Below are positions 6,741 through 14,560 of a stretch of 19,960 bases of DNA, in pieces. Below the pieces are notes generated by a model. That model saw only the letters and a list, made by a program, of their open reading frames with translations. It did no database searches and was not told the origin of the DNA. How positions within the stretch are numbered: the first letter of the stretch is position 1; each line of letters opens with the position of its first letter. The stretch covers positions 65,354-85,313 of the forward strand of contig DEHT01000065.1 in assembly GCA_002352045.1 (NCBI GenBank), given 5' to 3'. Both the position numbers and the translations under genes were made by a program. This stretch comes from Chitinophagaceae bacterium UBA2793 (lineage in GTDB: Bacteria; Bacteroidota; Bacteroidia; Chitinophagales; Chitinophagaceae).

Positions 6741-6908
6741 TTATTTTTTTGAACCGTGCTCGTCAGATACCGTCAATTTATGACGACCTTTTGCTCTGCG
6801 GCTTGCCAACACTTTACGACCGTTAGCCGTTTCCATACGTTTACGGAAACCATGTACTGTTTTTCTACGACGTTTGTGTGGTTGGTATGTTCTTTTTTTA
6901 CCCGGCAT
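6741..6908 (-). CDS. rpmH: 50S ribosomal protein L34
   Basis: This 55-codon gene encodes the small, very basic L34 of the large ribosomal subunit. ATG 6906-6908 opens MPGKKRTYQPHKRRRKTVHG, followed by FRKRMETANGRKVLASRRAKG (21-41), which is the conserved L34 sequence, and a TAA at 6741-6743. The C-terminal extension LTVSDEHGSKK is longer than in E. coli L34 and resembles Bacteroidota forms. It heads the rpmH-rnpA-yidD unit. Confidence 0.97.
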   Translation of the reverse strand: MPGKKRTYQPHKRRRKTVHGFRKRMETANGRKVLASRRAKGRHKLTVSDEHGSKK

Positions 6909-6988
6909 TGTATTAAATTTTTCCTTTTACAAAATATTGTTTCTGTTTCATCAGCGGGGCACCATCCCTGCTTATTGTGAAAGGACGG

Positions 6989-7015
6989 CAAAGGTAAGGG
7001 GAAAAGGCAAAACTA
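6989..7015 (-). promoter_or_regulatory. Candidate rpmH promoter
   Basis: On the minus strand TACCTTTG (6996-6989) is a perfect TAnnTTTG -7 box and TAGTTTTG (7015-7008) is a second one. Either could start transcription of the rpmH operon, with an 80-100 nt leader. A TTTG at the standard -33 spacing is only partly matched. Confidence 0.45.
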
Positions 7016-7040
7016 AAAAGTAAAATGCAAAAAAAGCCGG

Positions 7041-7862
7041 CTATAGTTCAATTTTAGCTGATTTTACGGGTTTGCCGAAAAAATTGGCTGCATGTTCGTC
7101 AAAATCTGCGGAATCGCCGGTGCTGCAAAACTGAATGCTGCCTCCCTTACTACATTGGCTCGCCATATCCGAATGCCTTTGCAGGTAATTTTTCAGGCTT
7201 TCGGCTACAATTTTTCCCTGGTCAATTACCTGAATCCTTTGGGGAGTAAACTGTTTTATTTTATTTATTAGTAAAGGATAATGCGTACATGCCAGCACAA
7301 TAGTATCTATTTTATCATCTTTTTGAAGCAGGTTTTCAATATGCTGTTTTACAAAATAATCGGCTCCGGGCTTTTGGTATTCGCCATTCTCAATTAAAGG
7401 AACCCACATGGGGCAGGCTTCCTGGCTTACTTTTATGGCGGGAAAAAACTTTTCAATTTCTATAAGATAAGATTCTGATAGAACAGTGCCCTTAGTACCC
7501 AACACCCCAATATGGCCTGTTTTGGAAAAGTTGCCAATCACTTCTGATGTTGGCCTTATTACACCCAACACTCGTTTACCGGGTGCTAATTTTTCAAGAT
7601 TGTTTTGTTGAATGGTACGCAATGCTTTTGCCGAAGCGGTATTGCAAGCCAATATTACCAATGGGCATCCTTGTTTAAAAAACCACTCCACCGCTTGCAA
7701 AGTATATTCATACACCTGCTCAAAACTGCGAGGGCCATAAGGCGCACGGGCATTGTCGCCTAAGTATAAATAATCGTATTGGGGAAGTTCGTTAACAATG
7801 GCTTTGAGAATGGTAAGGCCGCCATAACCACTATCGAAAACGCCAATTGGAGCAGCTTGCAT
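7041..7862 (-). CDS. murI: Glutamate racemase
   Basis: MurI converts L- to D-glutamate for peptidoglycan in the cytoplasm. The 273-residue product starts with PIGVFDSGYGGLTI (5-18, catalytic-site Asp/Ser) and has the two catalytic cysteines in LACNTASA (C73) and LACTHYPLL (C192, with H194). GDNARAPYGPRS (35-46) is the substrate-binding segment. Length is normal. It is the gene after the two ompH/skp genes, a common Bacteroidota order, but a terminator hairpin at 7934-7957 separates it from them. Confidence 0.96.
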   Translation of the reverse strand: MQAAPIGVFDSGYGGLTILKAIVNELPQYDYLYLGDNARAPYGPRSFEQVYEYTLQAVEWFFKQGCPLVILACNTASAKALRTIQQNNLEKLAPGKRVLGVIRPTSEVIGNFSKTGHIGVLGTKGTVLSESYLIEIEKFFPAIKVSQEACPMWVPLIENGEYQKPGADYFVKQHIENLLQKDDKIDTIVLACTHYPLLINKIKQFTPQRIQVIDQGKIVAESLKNYLQRHSDMASQCSKGGSIQFCSTGDSADFDEHAANFFGKPVKSAKIEL

Positions 7863-7933
7863 GTTGTAAAGTTAAGGGGTTTTATTTCGTAGGCTGATTG
7901 GATAAATGTAAGTTCAAGATAAACAAAAGAAAA

Positions 7934-7957
7934 TGGCCGCAACTTTTGTTGCAGCCA
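7934..7957 (-). terminator. Rho-independent terminator after proximal skp/ompH
   Basis: On the minus strand TGGCtGCAAC-aaaa-GTTGCgGCCA forms a 10-bp stem with one mismatch, followed by TTTTCTTTTG. It sits 26 bp past the stop of the OmpH gene at 7983. Confidence 0.75.
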
Positions 7958-7982
7958 CAGTATAAAATTATTTTAAGAAAAA

Positions 7983-8510
7983 TTAATTCCTTGGTGTTCC
8001 ACCGGCAGGTGCAGGTGTGTCTTTAATACCAAGCTTCTTTTTCACCAGGGGCAGCAAATCATCTCCCGGAGGGGCAACTATTACGCTTTGCACATCCATT
8101 ACATAAGCATATCCGTTTTCCTTTGCTACTGTTTTAATAGCATCCAACGCTTTTGTACGAATTGGCGCAATTTTCTTTTGTGCTTCTACATTGTATAATT
8201 CCTGGGCCTGGTTTTGCCATCCCTGAACTTTTTGATACAATTCAATCAATTCTCTTCTTTTCAAATCTTTCATTGTAGGGGAAAGTTTTGCAGAGTCTTT
8301 TACAAACAAACTGTCTTTTACACTAAGCTCTTTCATCATATCCTGACCTTGCTTTCCGAGTTCTTCCTGGTACACTTGCAATTCTTTATCAGCCTTATCA
8401 GCTTCAGGCATAGAACCAATTAATTCATCGGGGCTTATATAGCCAATTTTTTGAGCACTCACATTAAACGCTCCTAAAGCCATTACAGCTACAACTAACA
8501 TTTTTTTCAT
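7983..8510 (-). CDS. OmpH/Skp family periplasmic chaperone (1)
   Basis: Skp-type chaperones hold unfolded outer-membrane proteins in the periplasm on their way to BamA. The 175-residue product has a signal peptide ending at SAQ (about 20), the short beta strand KIGYISPDELIGSMPEA at the start of the mature form, a Lys/Glu/Gln-rich coiled-coil region (about 40-120) and a closing strand YAYVMDVQSVIV (about 135-146). The C-terminus is Pro/Gly-rich. An in-frame GTG precedes the ATG at 8510; the ATG is chosen. It is the second of two adjacent paralogues downstream of bamA. Their sequences are diverged, suggesting separate clients or a mixed trimer (inference). Confidence 0.9.
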   Translation of the reverse strand: MKKMLVVAVMALGAFNVSAQKIGYISPDELIGSMPEADKADKELQVYQEELGKQGQDMMKELSVKDSLFVKDSAKLSPTMKDLKRRELIELYQKVQGWQNQAQELYNVEAQKKIAPIRTKALDAIKTVAKENGYAYVMDVQSVIVAPPGDDLLPLVKKKLGIKDTPAPAGGTPRN

Positions 8511-8611
8511 CACTACTGTTTGTTTTTACTTTTAAGGTTTTTATTTTTTGTTAGATATAATAATGAATAATTTTTCACAGCGGCTGCTGCTTAAAGTATA
8601 TCCATTATCAT

Positions 8612-9124
8612 TTATTTAACACCCAGGTTTTTGAGCACATCTTCGCTCTTATCCAATTTTGGGTCGGCAAATATAACGGTTATTCCTTCACTTTTGTCCA
8701 GTATAAAATCATATTGTTTATCCACCGCCAGTTTTTGTATGGCATTGTAAACCCTGTCTTGTATGGGCTTTATTAACTCCTGCCTTTTTTTAAACAAATC
8801 GCCTTCAAAACCAAAGCGTTTACGCTGTAAATCTCTCAATTCTTTCTCTTTGTTATAGAGTTCGTCTTCTCTTTTTTTCTTTAAATTATCGGGTAGCATT
8901 ACCTGCTCGGCATCGTAGTCTTTAAACATTTTATCTACTGCCACTTGTTTTTGGTCTAACTCCTGCTGCCAAAGGCGGCTAAATTCATCGAGCTTTTGCT
9001 GCGCCTGGCTATACTCCGGCAATTTTTCTAAAATGTATTTTGAATCAATTACTGCGTATCGCTGAGCTAATAAACAGGATACACTCAATAAAAGGGCTGC
9101 GGAGAATAGTAATAATTTTTTCAT
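8612..9124 (-). CDS. OmpH/Skp family periplasmic chaperone (2)
   Basis: The 170-residue product has a signal peptide (MKKLLLFSAALLLSVSCLLAQ), then RYAVIDSKYILEKLPEYSQAQ, the standard N-terminal strand and helix of Skp/OmpH. A long coiled coil (about 40-125) is rich in K, E, Q and R, and a final strand reads YDFILDKSEGITVIFA (about 137-152). The frame is open to ATG 9178, but the extra residues precede the signal peptide and lie within the duplicated leader element, so ATG 9124 is used. It is the first gene after bamA and precedes a second paralogue. The SCO gene shares the same ~100-bp leader, which is unexpected for a chaperone. Confidence 0.9.
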   Translation of the reverse strand: MKKLLLFSAALLLSVSCLLAQRYAVIDSKYILEKLPEYSQAQQKLDEFSRLWQQELDQKQVAVDKMFKDYDAEQVMLPDNLKKKREDELYNKEKELRDLQRKRFGFEGDLFKKRQELIKPIQDRVYNAIQKLAVDKQYDFILDKSEGITVIFADPKLDKSEDVLKNLGVK

Positions 9125-9225
9125 GTGTATATTTTTTATTGTTTTTTGGCCACATGTTATTCGAAATAAAATTTTCATCGTTGGTTGTAAATATTTACCT
9201 CGAAAATTTTATGTCTCATTTCATG
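9122..9225 (-). repeat. Duplicated leader element, copy 2 (before skp/ompH 2)
   Basis: Read leftward, this matches 4829-4931 at about 88% by hand alignment, from CATGAAAnGAGACAT through the inverted repeat to ATATACACATG, ending at the start codon of the OmpH gene. The inverted repeat is GACATAAAATTTTC (9214-9201) and GAAAATTTTATTTC (9175-9162), with one mismatch relative to copy 1. The short reading frame of copy 1 (from ATG 4876) here begins at ATG 9178 and, because of the indel, runs in frame into the OmpH gene. Confidence 0.75.
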
Positions 9226-9250
9226 TTTCTTATCTTTTAAAATGGATAAT

Positions 9251-9290
9251 GTAAAAGTATATGCAGGTAACCTACCAGCATATACTTTAC
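9251..9290 (-). terminator. Hairpin downstream of bamA
   Basis: GTAAAAGTATATGC (9251-9264) pairs with GCATATACTTTAC (9278-9290), 13 bp with one bulged A. The loop contains AGGT-A-ACCT, which can pair in turn. It lies 39 bp after the bamA stop on the minus strand. There is no clear U-run, so it may be a terminator or a 3' stabilising hairpin between bamA and skp. Confidence 0.5.
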
Positions 9291-9328
9291 AAATAAACAA
9301 TTAATGATTAAAATAAAAACTTAATTTT

Positions 9329-12067
9329 TTATTCGGGTTCCTGGCCAAGCATAAAGGTAAATTTAGCAGCACCTTTTAACCCGGTTTGTCCATTGTAACG
9401 GTCGAAACCTACACCATAGTCGAACCCGAGTAAACCAAACATGGGCAGGAAGAAACGGGCGCCAATACCTGCCGACCTTCTTAACTTAAAGGGGTTATAA
9501 CTTTTAAAGTCGTACCAGCCATTAGCTGCTTCAAAAAAGGCAAGTCCGTAAATGGTACTGCTGGCCGCAGTGCTAAATGGATACCTCAACTCAACCGTAT
9601 ATTTATTAAAGATGGTAAAATATTCTGTTGGGTTAATATCTTCCGGATTTACTCTTGGGTCAGAATTGCTATAAACCGGGTAGCCTCTATGGGCAATAAT
9701 ATCGTAACCTAATAAAGCCTGTGTATTACTTAAGCCTGCATCGCCCACCTGGAATCTTTCAAATGGAGATATGCTTAACTTAGAATTATACCTGCCAATA
9801 AAACCATATTTAGCAGCCGCTTTCAATATAAACTGTTTGTTTTTTTCGGCACCTTTTGCACGGCCAATGGGCACATACCATTCGGCATTCATGCGCCATT
9901 TATGAAACTCGGGAAACTTATAGTTATTATCTGTTGCAGATGTAATGCCCATTAAAGAATAAGGCAAGGTAAACTGGCCACTCAACATAAAGTTGGATCC
10001 ACTGGTTGGGAAAATAGGATTTGGTCCTGCGGAGTTTCTCAGCAATGTAAGTTTTAAACTTATATTGGTAGAGTTTCCATCGGACAATCCTGCAAATAAT
10101 CGGTCGTAATTCCTAAGTTTATATTGCTGAAAGTTTAATGAGTAAATGAGGTTAAAATAATCATCGGGCCATTTTAATTGCTTACCCAGGGATATACCAA
10201 TACCCACTGTTTTTACATAAGAAGTATCGCCACAACTTTTACAATAGCGTCCTGTGTAGGGGTCGTAAGCATTGGCATATTTAGTATTATAATAGCTAAT
10301 ACCAAAAGAATTTCTTTTTTTACCGCCCAGCCAGGGTTCGGTAAAAGAGAAGCTGTAGGAGCGATAAGCTCTACCGTTTGATTGTATTCTTGCACTTAAC
10401 TTTTGTCCATCTCCCACGGGCAATGGATCCCAGCTTGATTTTTTAGTAATGTTTTTAATAGAGAAGTTGTTGAAGGTAACACCCAGTGTACCCGTAAGCC
10501 CAATACCTCCGCCAAAGCCGGCAGAAAGTTCCAATTGATCGGCCGACTTTTCTTCAATCTGCCAGTTAATATCCACTGTACCGTCTTCGGCGTTGGGCGA
10601 AATATTCGGATTAATGGTTTCGGCATTTATGAAACCAAGCTGGCCCAATTCTCTTTGTGTACGAATAATATCGGATCGGCTGAATTTTTCGCCCGGTAGC
10701 GTACGAAGTTCCCGAAGAATTACATAGTCTTTTGTTTTATCGTTGCCCGATACCGTTATGTTTCCATAGGTTGCCTGTAAACCTTCGGTCATTCTAATTT
10801 CAAAATCAATGGTATCGTTGTAAACGGCTGTTTCTATGGGTTCTACTCTAAAGAAAAGGTAACCGTCATCCATATACAAACTTCCTATATCGCCTCCTTC
10901 GGCAGAGAGTTGTTTACCCAGGCGTTTATTGAGTGTTTCAATATTATATATATCACCTTTTTTAATACCCAATAGTACATTTAAAATAGAATCGGAATAC
11001 TTTGTATTTCCTTTCCATGTAATATCGCCAAAATAATACTTGCGGCCTTCATTTACTTTAATATGTAAATTGAGGTTGCCTTTATCATTGAGCATTGAAG
11101 TGTCTGATACTATAACAGCATCTCTAAAGCCTTTGGAATTATAGTAACTTAATAAGTTTGCTTTATCCTCGTTATATTTTGTTTCATTAAACTTTGAGGA
11201 GCTAAATAGCTTAAACCTAAAGTATGGATCCAAAATGTCTTTAGTTTGTGATGGAGAGAGATAGCCCATTTCTTTTAAATAAGATTTAAAAGATTGGGTT
11301 GAAGCCGAAGTATCGCCATAAGGGCTTACTACTCTATCGGGGAACAGGGTTATTTTTGTCATCTCCTTTGTTCCCTTCATTTGCTTTTTTAAGCGTTGGT
11401 CGGTTAAGGCTTCATTATCTGCAAAATTGATAGAGTTAATTCTTACTTTATTTCCTTTATCAATATTAAAAATAAGCCTTACTGCATTGGAAGCTCCAAT
11501 GATGGGTTCTTCCCTCATATCAACCTTTACATTACGATAGCCTTTGCCTGCATAAAATTTATGAATAGCTTCCAAGGCCGACAGTTTCATATTCTCGCTA
11601 ATTACCCTGTCTTTAGAAAGGCCGATTTTGGTATCTAAATCGTCTCTCTCTCCTTTTTTAATACCCACTAATTTATAGTCAAGTAATCGGGGGCGCTCTA
11701 TTAAATTTAATTCTATAAATATTTTAGTTCCTTCGAGTTTCGAAATGCCCACTTCTACATTTGAAATTAATCCCTGTTTCCAAAGTTTTCCAATGGCTTT
11801 ACCAAATACATCGGTACCCGGAATTACAACTTTATCTCCTACAGCAAGACCAGAAATAGAAATAATAAGATTGGGATCAAAAGCTCTTGCACCGGTAACC
11901 GAAATTCCACCAATGGTATATTCCTTTGGGTACTTAGATTGATAAATTTCTAACAGAGCCGGATCTACCGAAACCGGAATGGTATCCTGTGCCGTTTGGG
12001 CAAAGCCGGTAGCTGAGGTAAATAAGAGGGCGGCAATAAGCAATGCGTTTTGGTAAATCCGTTGCAT
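9329..12067 (-). CDS. bamA: Outer-membrane protein assembly factor BamA
   Basis: BamA is the core barrel that inserts outer-membrane proteins. The 912-residue product has a signal peptide (about 1-23), a POTRA array (about 50-520; repeats such as TIGGISVTGARAFDPNLI, RINSINFADNEALTDQRL and TYGNITVSGNDKTKDYVI) and an Omp85 barrel to the C-terminus, with FSFTEPWLGGKKRNSFG in the barrel and LGFDYGVGFD near the end. It is about 100 residues longer than E. coli BamA, as in other Bacteroidota, and ends FTFMLGQEPE rather than in an aromatic residue. It lies between uppS and two Skp-type chaperones, consistent with an envelope-biogenesis cluster. A cysteine pair at YCKSCGD (in the barrel region) probably sits in a loop. 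Confidence 0.95.
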   Translation of the reverse strand: MQRIYQNALLIAALLFTSATGFAQTAQDTIPVSVDPALLEIYQSKYPKEYTIGGISVTGARAFDPNLIISISGLAVGDKVVIPGTDVFGKAIGKLWKQGLISNVEVGISKLEGTKIFIELNLIERPRLLDYKLVGIKKGERDDLDTKIGLSKDRVISENMKLSALEAIHKFYAGKGYRNVKVDMREEPIIGASNAVRLIFNIDKGNKVRINSINFADNEALTDQRLKKQMKGTKEMTKITLFPDRVVSPYGDTSASTQSFKSYLKEMGYLSPSQTKDILDPYFRFKLFSSSKFNETKYNEDKANLLSYYNSKGFRDAVIVSDTSMLNDKGNLNLHIKVNEGRKYYFGDITWKGNTKYSDSILNVLLGIKKGDIYNIETLNKRLGKQLSAEGGDIGSLYMDDGYLFFRVEPIETAVYNDTIDFEIRMTEGLQATYGNITVSGNDKTKDYVILRELRTLPGEKFSRSDIIRTQRELGQLGFINAETINPNISPNAEDGTVDINWQIEEKSADQLELSAGFGGGIGLTGTLGVTFNNFSIKNITKKSSWDPLPVGDGQKLSARIQSNGRAYRSYSFSFTEPWLGGKKRNSFGISYYNTKYANAYDPYTGRYCKSCGDTSYVKTVGIGISLGKQLKWPDDYFNLIYSLNFQQYKLRNYDRLFAGLSDGNSTNISLKLTLLRNSAGPNPIFPTSGSNFMLSGQFTLPYSLMGITSATDNNYKFPEFHKWRMNAEWYVPIGRAKGAEKNKQFILKAAAKYGFIGRYNSKLSISPFERFQVGDAGLSNTQALLGYDIIAHRGYPVYSNSDPRVNPEDINPTEYFTIFNKYTVELRYPFSTAASSTIYGLAFFEAANGWYDFKSYNPFKLRRSAGIGARFFLPMFGLLGFDYGVGFDRYNGQTGLKGAAKFTFMLGQEPE

Positions 12068-12162
12068 TAATATTTTTTTACGTGCGGCAAATTAAGGCCA
12101 ATAATGAAAAGTATTTGTTAAGCCCATCCTAAATAAGTGGTTGCAATTAGCTACAGTTGCCA

Positions 12163-12927
12163 TTATAAGGTGGTGGATGTTTTGTTTTGGTCTATCTGTT
12201 CTCCTGTTTTTCCAAACCTTCGTTGACGTTTCTGATAGTTTACAATGGCTTCATAAAGGTTTTCTTTCCTAAAGTCGGGCCAGCGTGTATCGGTAAAGTA
12301 AAGTTCGGCATAAGCCAATTGGTACAATAAAAAGTTGCTGATGCGATATTCGCCACTGGTTCTTATCATCAATTCGGGGTCGGGGAAGTTTGCCGTTGCC
12401 AGGTATTGTTGAAAAAGTTCGGGGCTAATACTATCGGGGTTCAGTTTGCCTGCCTTTGCATCTAAAGCAATATTTTTTACAGCATTCAATATTTCCCACC
12501 TGCTACTATAACTGAGTGCCATTATGAGCTGTAATCCTGTGTTTGAATCCGTTTCGTTTATTGCTTCGGTTAACTCTTGCCGGGCATTTTGAGGAAGCAT
12601 GTCAGTAGCACCCACTACATGAAGCTTTATATTGTTTTTGTTGAGTGTAGGTACTTCCTTTTTAATGGTTTCAACCAGCAGCTCCATTAAACCGGTTACT
12701 TCATACTCGGGCCTATCCCAATTTTCGGTACTAAACGCATATAAGGTTAGGTATTTAATACCCAGTTCTGCAGCGCCTTCCACAATATTTCTCACACTTT
12801 CCACCCCATGTAGATGCCCAAAAAGCCTGTCTTCGCCCTGCTCCTGCGCCCACCTGCCATTACCATCCATTATTATAGCAATATGCGATGGAAGCTCTTG
12901 CAGGTTAATATTTTCTTTTATACTCAT
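12163..12927 (-). CDS. uppS: Isoprenyl transferase (undecaprenyl diphosphate synthase)
   Basis: UppS condenses isopentenyl diphosphate units into undecaprenyl diphosphate, the lipid carrier for peptidoglycan and polysaccharide synthesis. The 254-residue product has the catalytic HIAIIMDGNGRWA (15-27, Asp21), TLYAFSTENWDRP (61-73) and RTSGEYRISNFLLYQ with AYAELYFTDTRWPDF (189-219), all diagnostic of cis-prenyltransferases. ATG 12927 gives the expected short N-terminus. It is 95 bp upstream of bamA and probably cotranscribed. Confidence 0.96.
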   Translation of the reverse strand: MSIKENINLQELPSHIAIIMDGNGRWAQEQGEDRLFGHLHGVESVRNIVEGAAELGIKYLTLYAFSTENWDRPEYEVTGLMELLVETIKKEVPTLNKNNIKLHVVGATDMLPQNARQELTEAINETDSNTGLQLIMALSYSSRWEILNAVKNIALDAKAGKLNPDSISPELFQQYLATANFPDPELMIRTSGEYRISNFLLYQLAYAELYFTDTRWPDFRKENLYEAIVNYQKRQRRFGKTGEQIDQNKTSTTL

Positions 12928-12976
12928 ATAATTATAAACGAGTAGTCAGGCGCTGGGCCTGACTTTTTAACGGCAG

Positions 12977-12984
12977 CAAAAGTA
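12977..12984 (-). promoter_or_regulatory. Candidate -7 box of uppS-bamA
   Basis: On the minus strand TACTTTTG is a perfect TAnnTTTG, 50 bp before the uppS ATG and downstream of the terminator of the preceding gene. A -33 TTTG at standard spacing is not evident. Confidence 0.4.
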
Positions 12985-13029
12985 ATGAACTTTAATAAAA
13001 TAATGCAGGTTTTATAAGTGTTCCTAAAC

Positions 13030-13055
13030 AAAAAAAAAGTGTACCATTAGCACAC
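13030..13055 (-). terminator. Rho-independent terminator of the DUF6089 gene
   Basis: On the minus strand GTGTGC-taatg-GTACAC (6 bp with one G-U pair) is followed by nine or more T residues. It lies about 30 bp after the stop and isolates the gene from uppS. Confidence 0.7.
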
Positions 13056-13086
13056 ATTTTTATTTACATTTTTTAAAAAATTAATA

Positions 13087-13938
13087 TTAAAAGCCCGACG
13101 GACATTTGTAAGACCCAAATGTGTAAGAAAGACCAAACTCAATAATCATATATTGGTCTTTTTGTTTGCTCCAGCCACGCTGCCTGCCTTCCAGCCCAAT
13201 AATATTGTTGGGATTAATTTCATAACTCCTGTCTTGCAGCAATGCGGCTGTGGGGCCATTGCCCGATGCAGGAAATTTATCAATGCCCACAAAAGTGGTG
13301 CTTACATCATCAATATAATCCGTAAAAGTGTAGCGATGGGCTACTTCTAAGGAGAGGTTAAGCTTTTCAGAAATATTATACTTGATTCCTACTCCAAAGG
13401 GAATGCATAATGCCATGGTGCTATAAGGCTTTCTGCCATCGTAACCTATATTTTGACCTTCGGTACCCAATGGGCGAAGAAATTCTTTTTTGCCGGCAAG
13501 ATATGCGTATGGGTCGTAGCTAAAAGCTCCCACTCCCAGGGTAACATAGGGAGTGAAAGAATAGTTGGGGTCGTTGGGCATAAATTTAAAGAAATTGAAA
13601 TCTCCCTGTAATGCTATTTCCCAAATGTTGGTATTAAAGCTTAGGTTTCTACTTTGCTGAAAATCGCTTTTACTGTATTGATCGCTAAAGCCTAATTGAG
13701 CAAAGCGTCCGGCAATGCGTGCACCTACATAATTATTAAATTGTTTACGAAAGAAAACACCCAGCGACATTTTTGATCTTTCGAAACTTGCTCTGGTATT
13801 AATATCTCCAAAGTAATTGGCAACACCTGCCGTAATACCAAACTCCCCGGTTTGAACATAAGATTCAGATTGGGCCTGGCTCGATACTGATATAGCTAAT
13901 GCAGTACAAACGGTTAAAAATTTTTTGGACACTTTCAA
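13087..13938 (-). CDS. DUF6089 family outer-membrane beta-barrel protein
   Basis: The product has about 284 residues: a signal peptide ending at SSQAQ, then a predicted small barrel with FGITAGVANYFGDIN (after the signal), LGVFFRKQFNNYVGARI, GVGAFSYDPYAY, LCIPFGVGIKYNISEKLNLSLEVAHRYTFTDYIDDV in two consecutive strands, and a final strand IIEFGLSYTFG. DUF6089 proteins are commonly found next to uppS and bamA in Bacteroidota; their function is not established to my knowledge. The frame is open back to a TTG at 13995, but TTG 13938 (giving MKVSKKFLTVCTALAIS) or GTG 13932 places the signal peptide at the N-terminus. The exact start is uncertain. Confidence 0.85.
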   Translation of the reverse strand: MKVSKKFLTVCTALAISVSSQAQSESYVQTGEFGITAGVANYFGDINTRASFERSKMSLGVFFRKQFNNYVGARIAGRFAQLGFSDQYSKSDFQQSRNLSFNTNIWEIALQGDFNFFKFMPNDPNYSFTPYVTLGVGAFSYDPYAYLAGKKEFLRPLGTEGQNIGYDGRKPYSTMALCIPFGVGIKYNISEKLNLSLEVAHRYTFTDYIDDVSTTFVGIDKFPASGNGPTAALLQDRSYEINPNNIIGLEGRQRGWSKQKDQYMIIEFGLSYTFGSYKCPSGF

Positions 13939-14049
13939 TAAAAATTTAGTGATATGCCAATCAATTGAGTTGACATGGAAATGCAAAATAATCAAATGTT
14001 TGTTATTAACGTGAGTACACCGATTTTTATGGTAAGTAAAGCGTTAAAA

Positions 14050-14538
14050 TTATTGAGTAGCCTTTTCAACCCTTAAGCCTGCACTCATTATACCCTGTAG
14101 GGGATTATCTCTCATTATATGAAAAATACTAAACTGATATTCACCTGCTTTAATAAATCGTTGATTAATTGCAAGCGGTTTGCGTACTTCCCAAATATCG
14201 TCCATGCCGGTCCCTTCCCAACCTTGTGCATCGTTGCCAAGTGACAGATCGGTTTTTTGATACCGTAAACTATCGCCTGGTGCCTGCAAGCCAATATTGA
14301 GCCATATATTATTATATTTATAAGCATCAATATGCCTTAGCACTATATATACATTATATGCAGATAAGGTATCAGCAATACTAAAGCTACCTTTGGCTGC
14401 AAAATCTGTTTTCCATTCAAACTTTGGGATAGGGGTATTTTTTTCAAACACCTCTATTTGCCTGCATGAGTAAAAGAAAGTTATCAGTAAAAAAACTGTG
14501 GTTGCTTTAAATACTTTTTTATTGTGTTGATGTAGCAT
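14050..14538 (-). CDS. gldH: Gliding motility lipoprotein GldH
   Basis: GldH is a lipoprotein needed for Bacteroidota gliding motility, working with the type IX secretion and motility machinery. The 162-residue product has a lipoprotein signal ending FFYSC (about 21-25), then a single beta-rich domain with conserved YNVYIVLRHIDAYKYNNIWLN, GDSLRYQKTDLSL, GWEGTGMDDIWEVR and FSIFHIMRDNPLQGI segments. The frame reaches ATG 14571, overlapping the yicC end by 11 bp. ATG 14538 gives the shorter, normal lipoprotein start. It lies directly downstream of yicC on the same strand. Whether the organism glides cannot be told from this gene alone. Confidence 0.88.
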   Translation of the reverse strand: MLHQHNKKVFKATTVFLLITFFYSCRQIEVFEKNTPIPKFEWKTDFAAKGSFSIADTLSAYNVYIVLRHIDAYKYNNIWLNIGLQAPGDSLRYQKTDLSLGNDAQGWEGTGMDDIWEVRKPLAINQRFIKAGEYQFSIFHIMRDNPLQGIMSAGLRVEKATQ

Positions 14539-14560
14539 AGTTTGATAAAGGCTTGTAAAA

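Noticed and set aside
6756..6991. Open frames of about 70 codons on both strands over rpmH
   Set aside because: Both are shadows of the 55-codon L34 gene, whose sequence is unmistakable in the third frame.
7034..7041. AGCCGGCT palindrome with an A-run at the murI end, as a terminator
   Set aside because: The palindrome has no loop, so it cannot form a useful hairpin. I see only a weak T-run on the minus strand.
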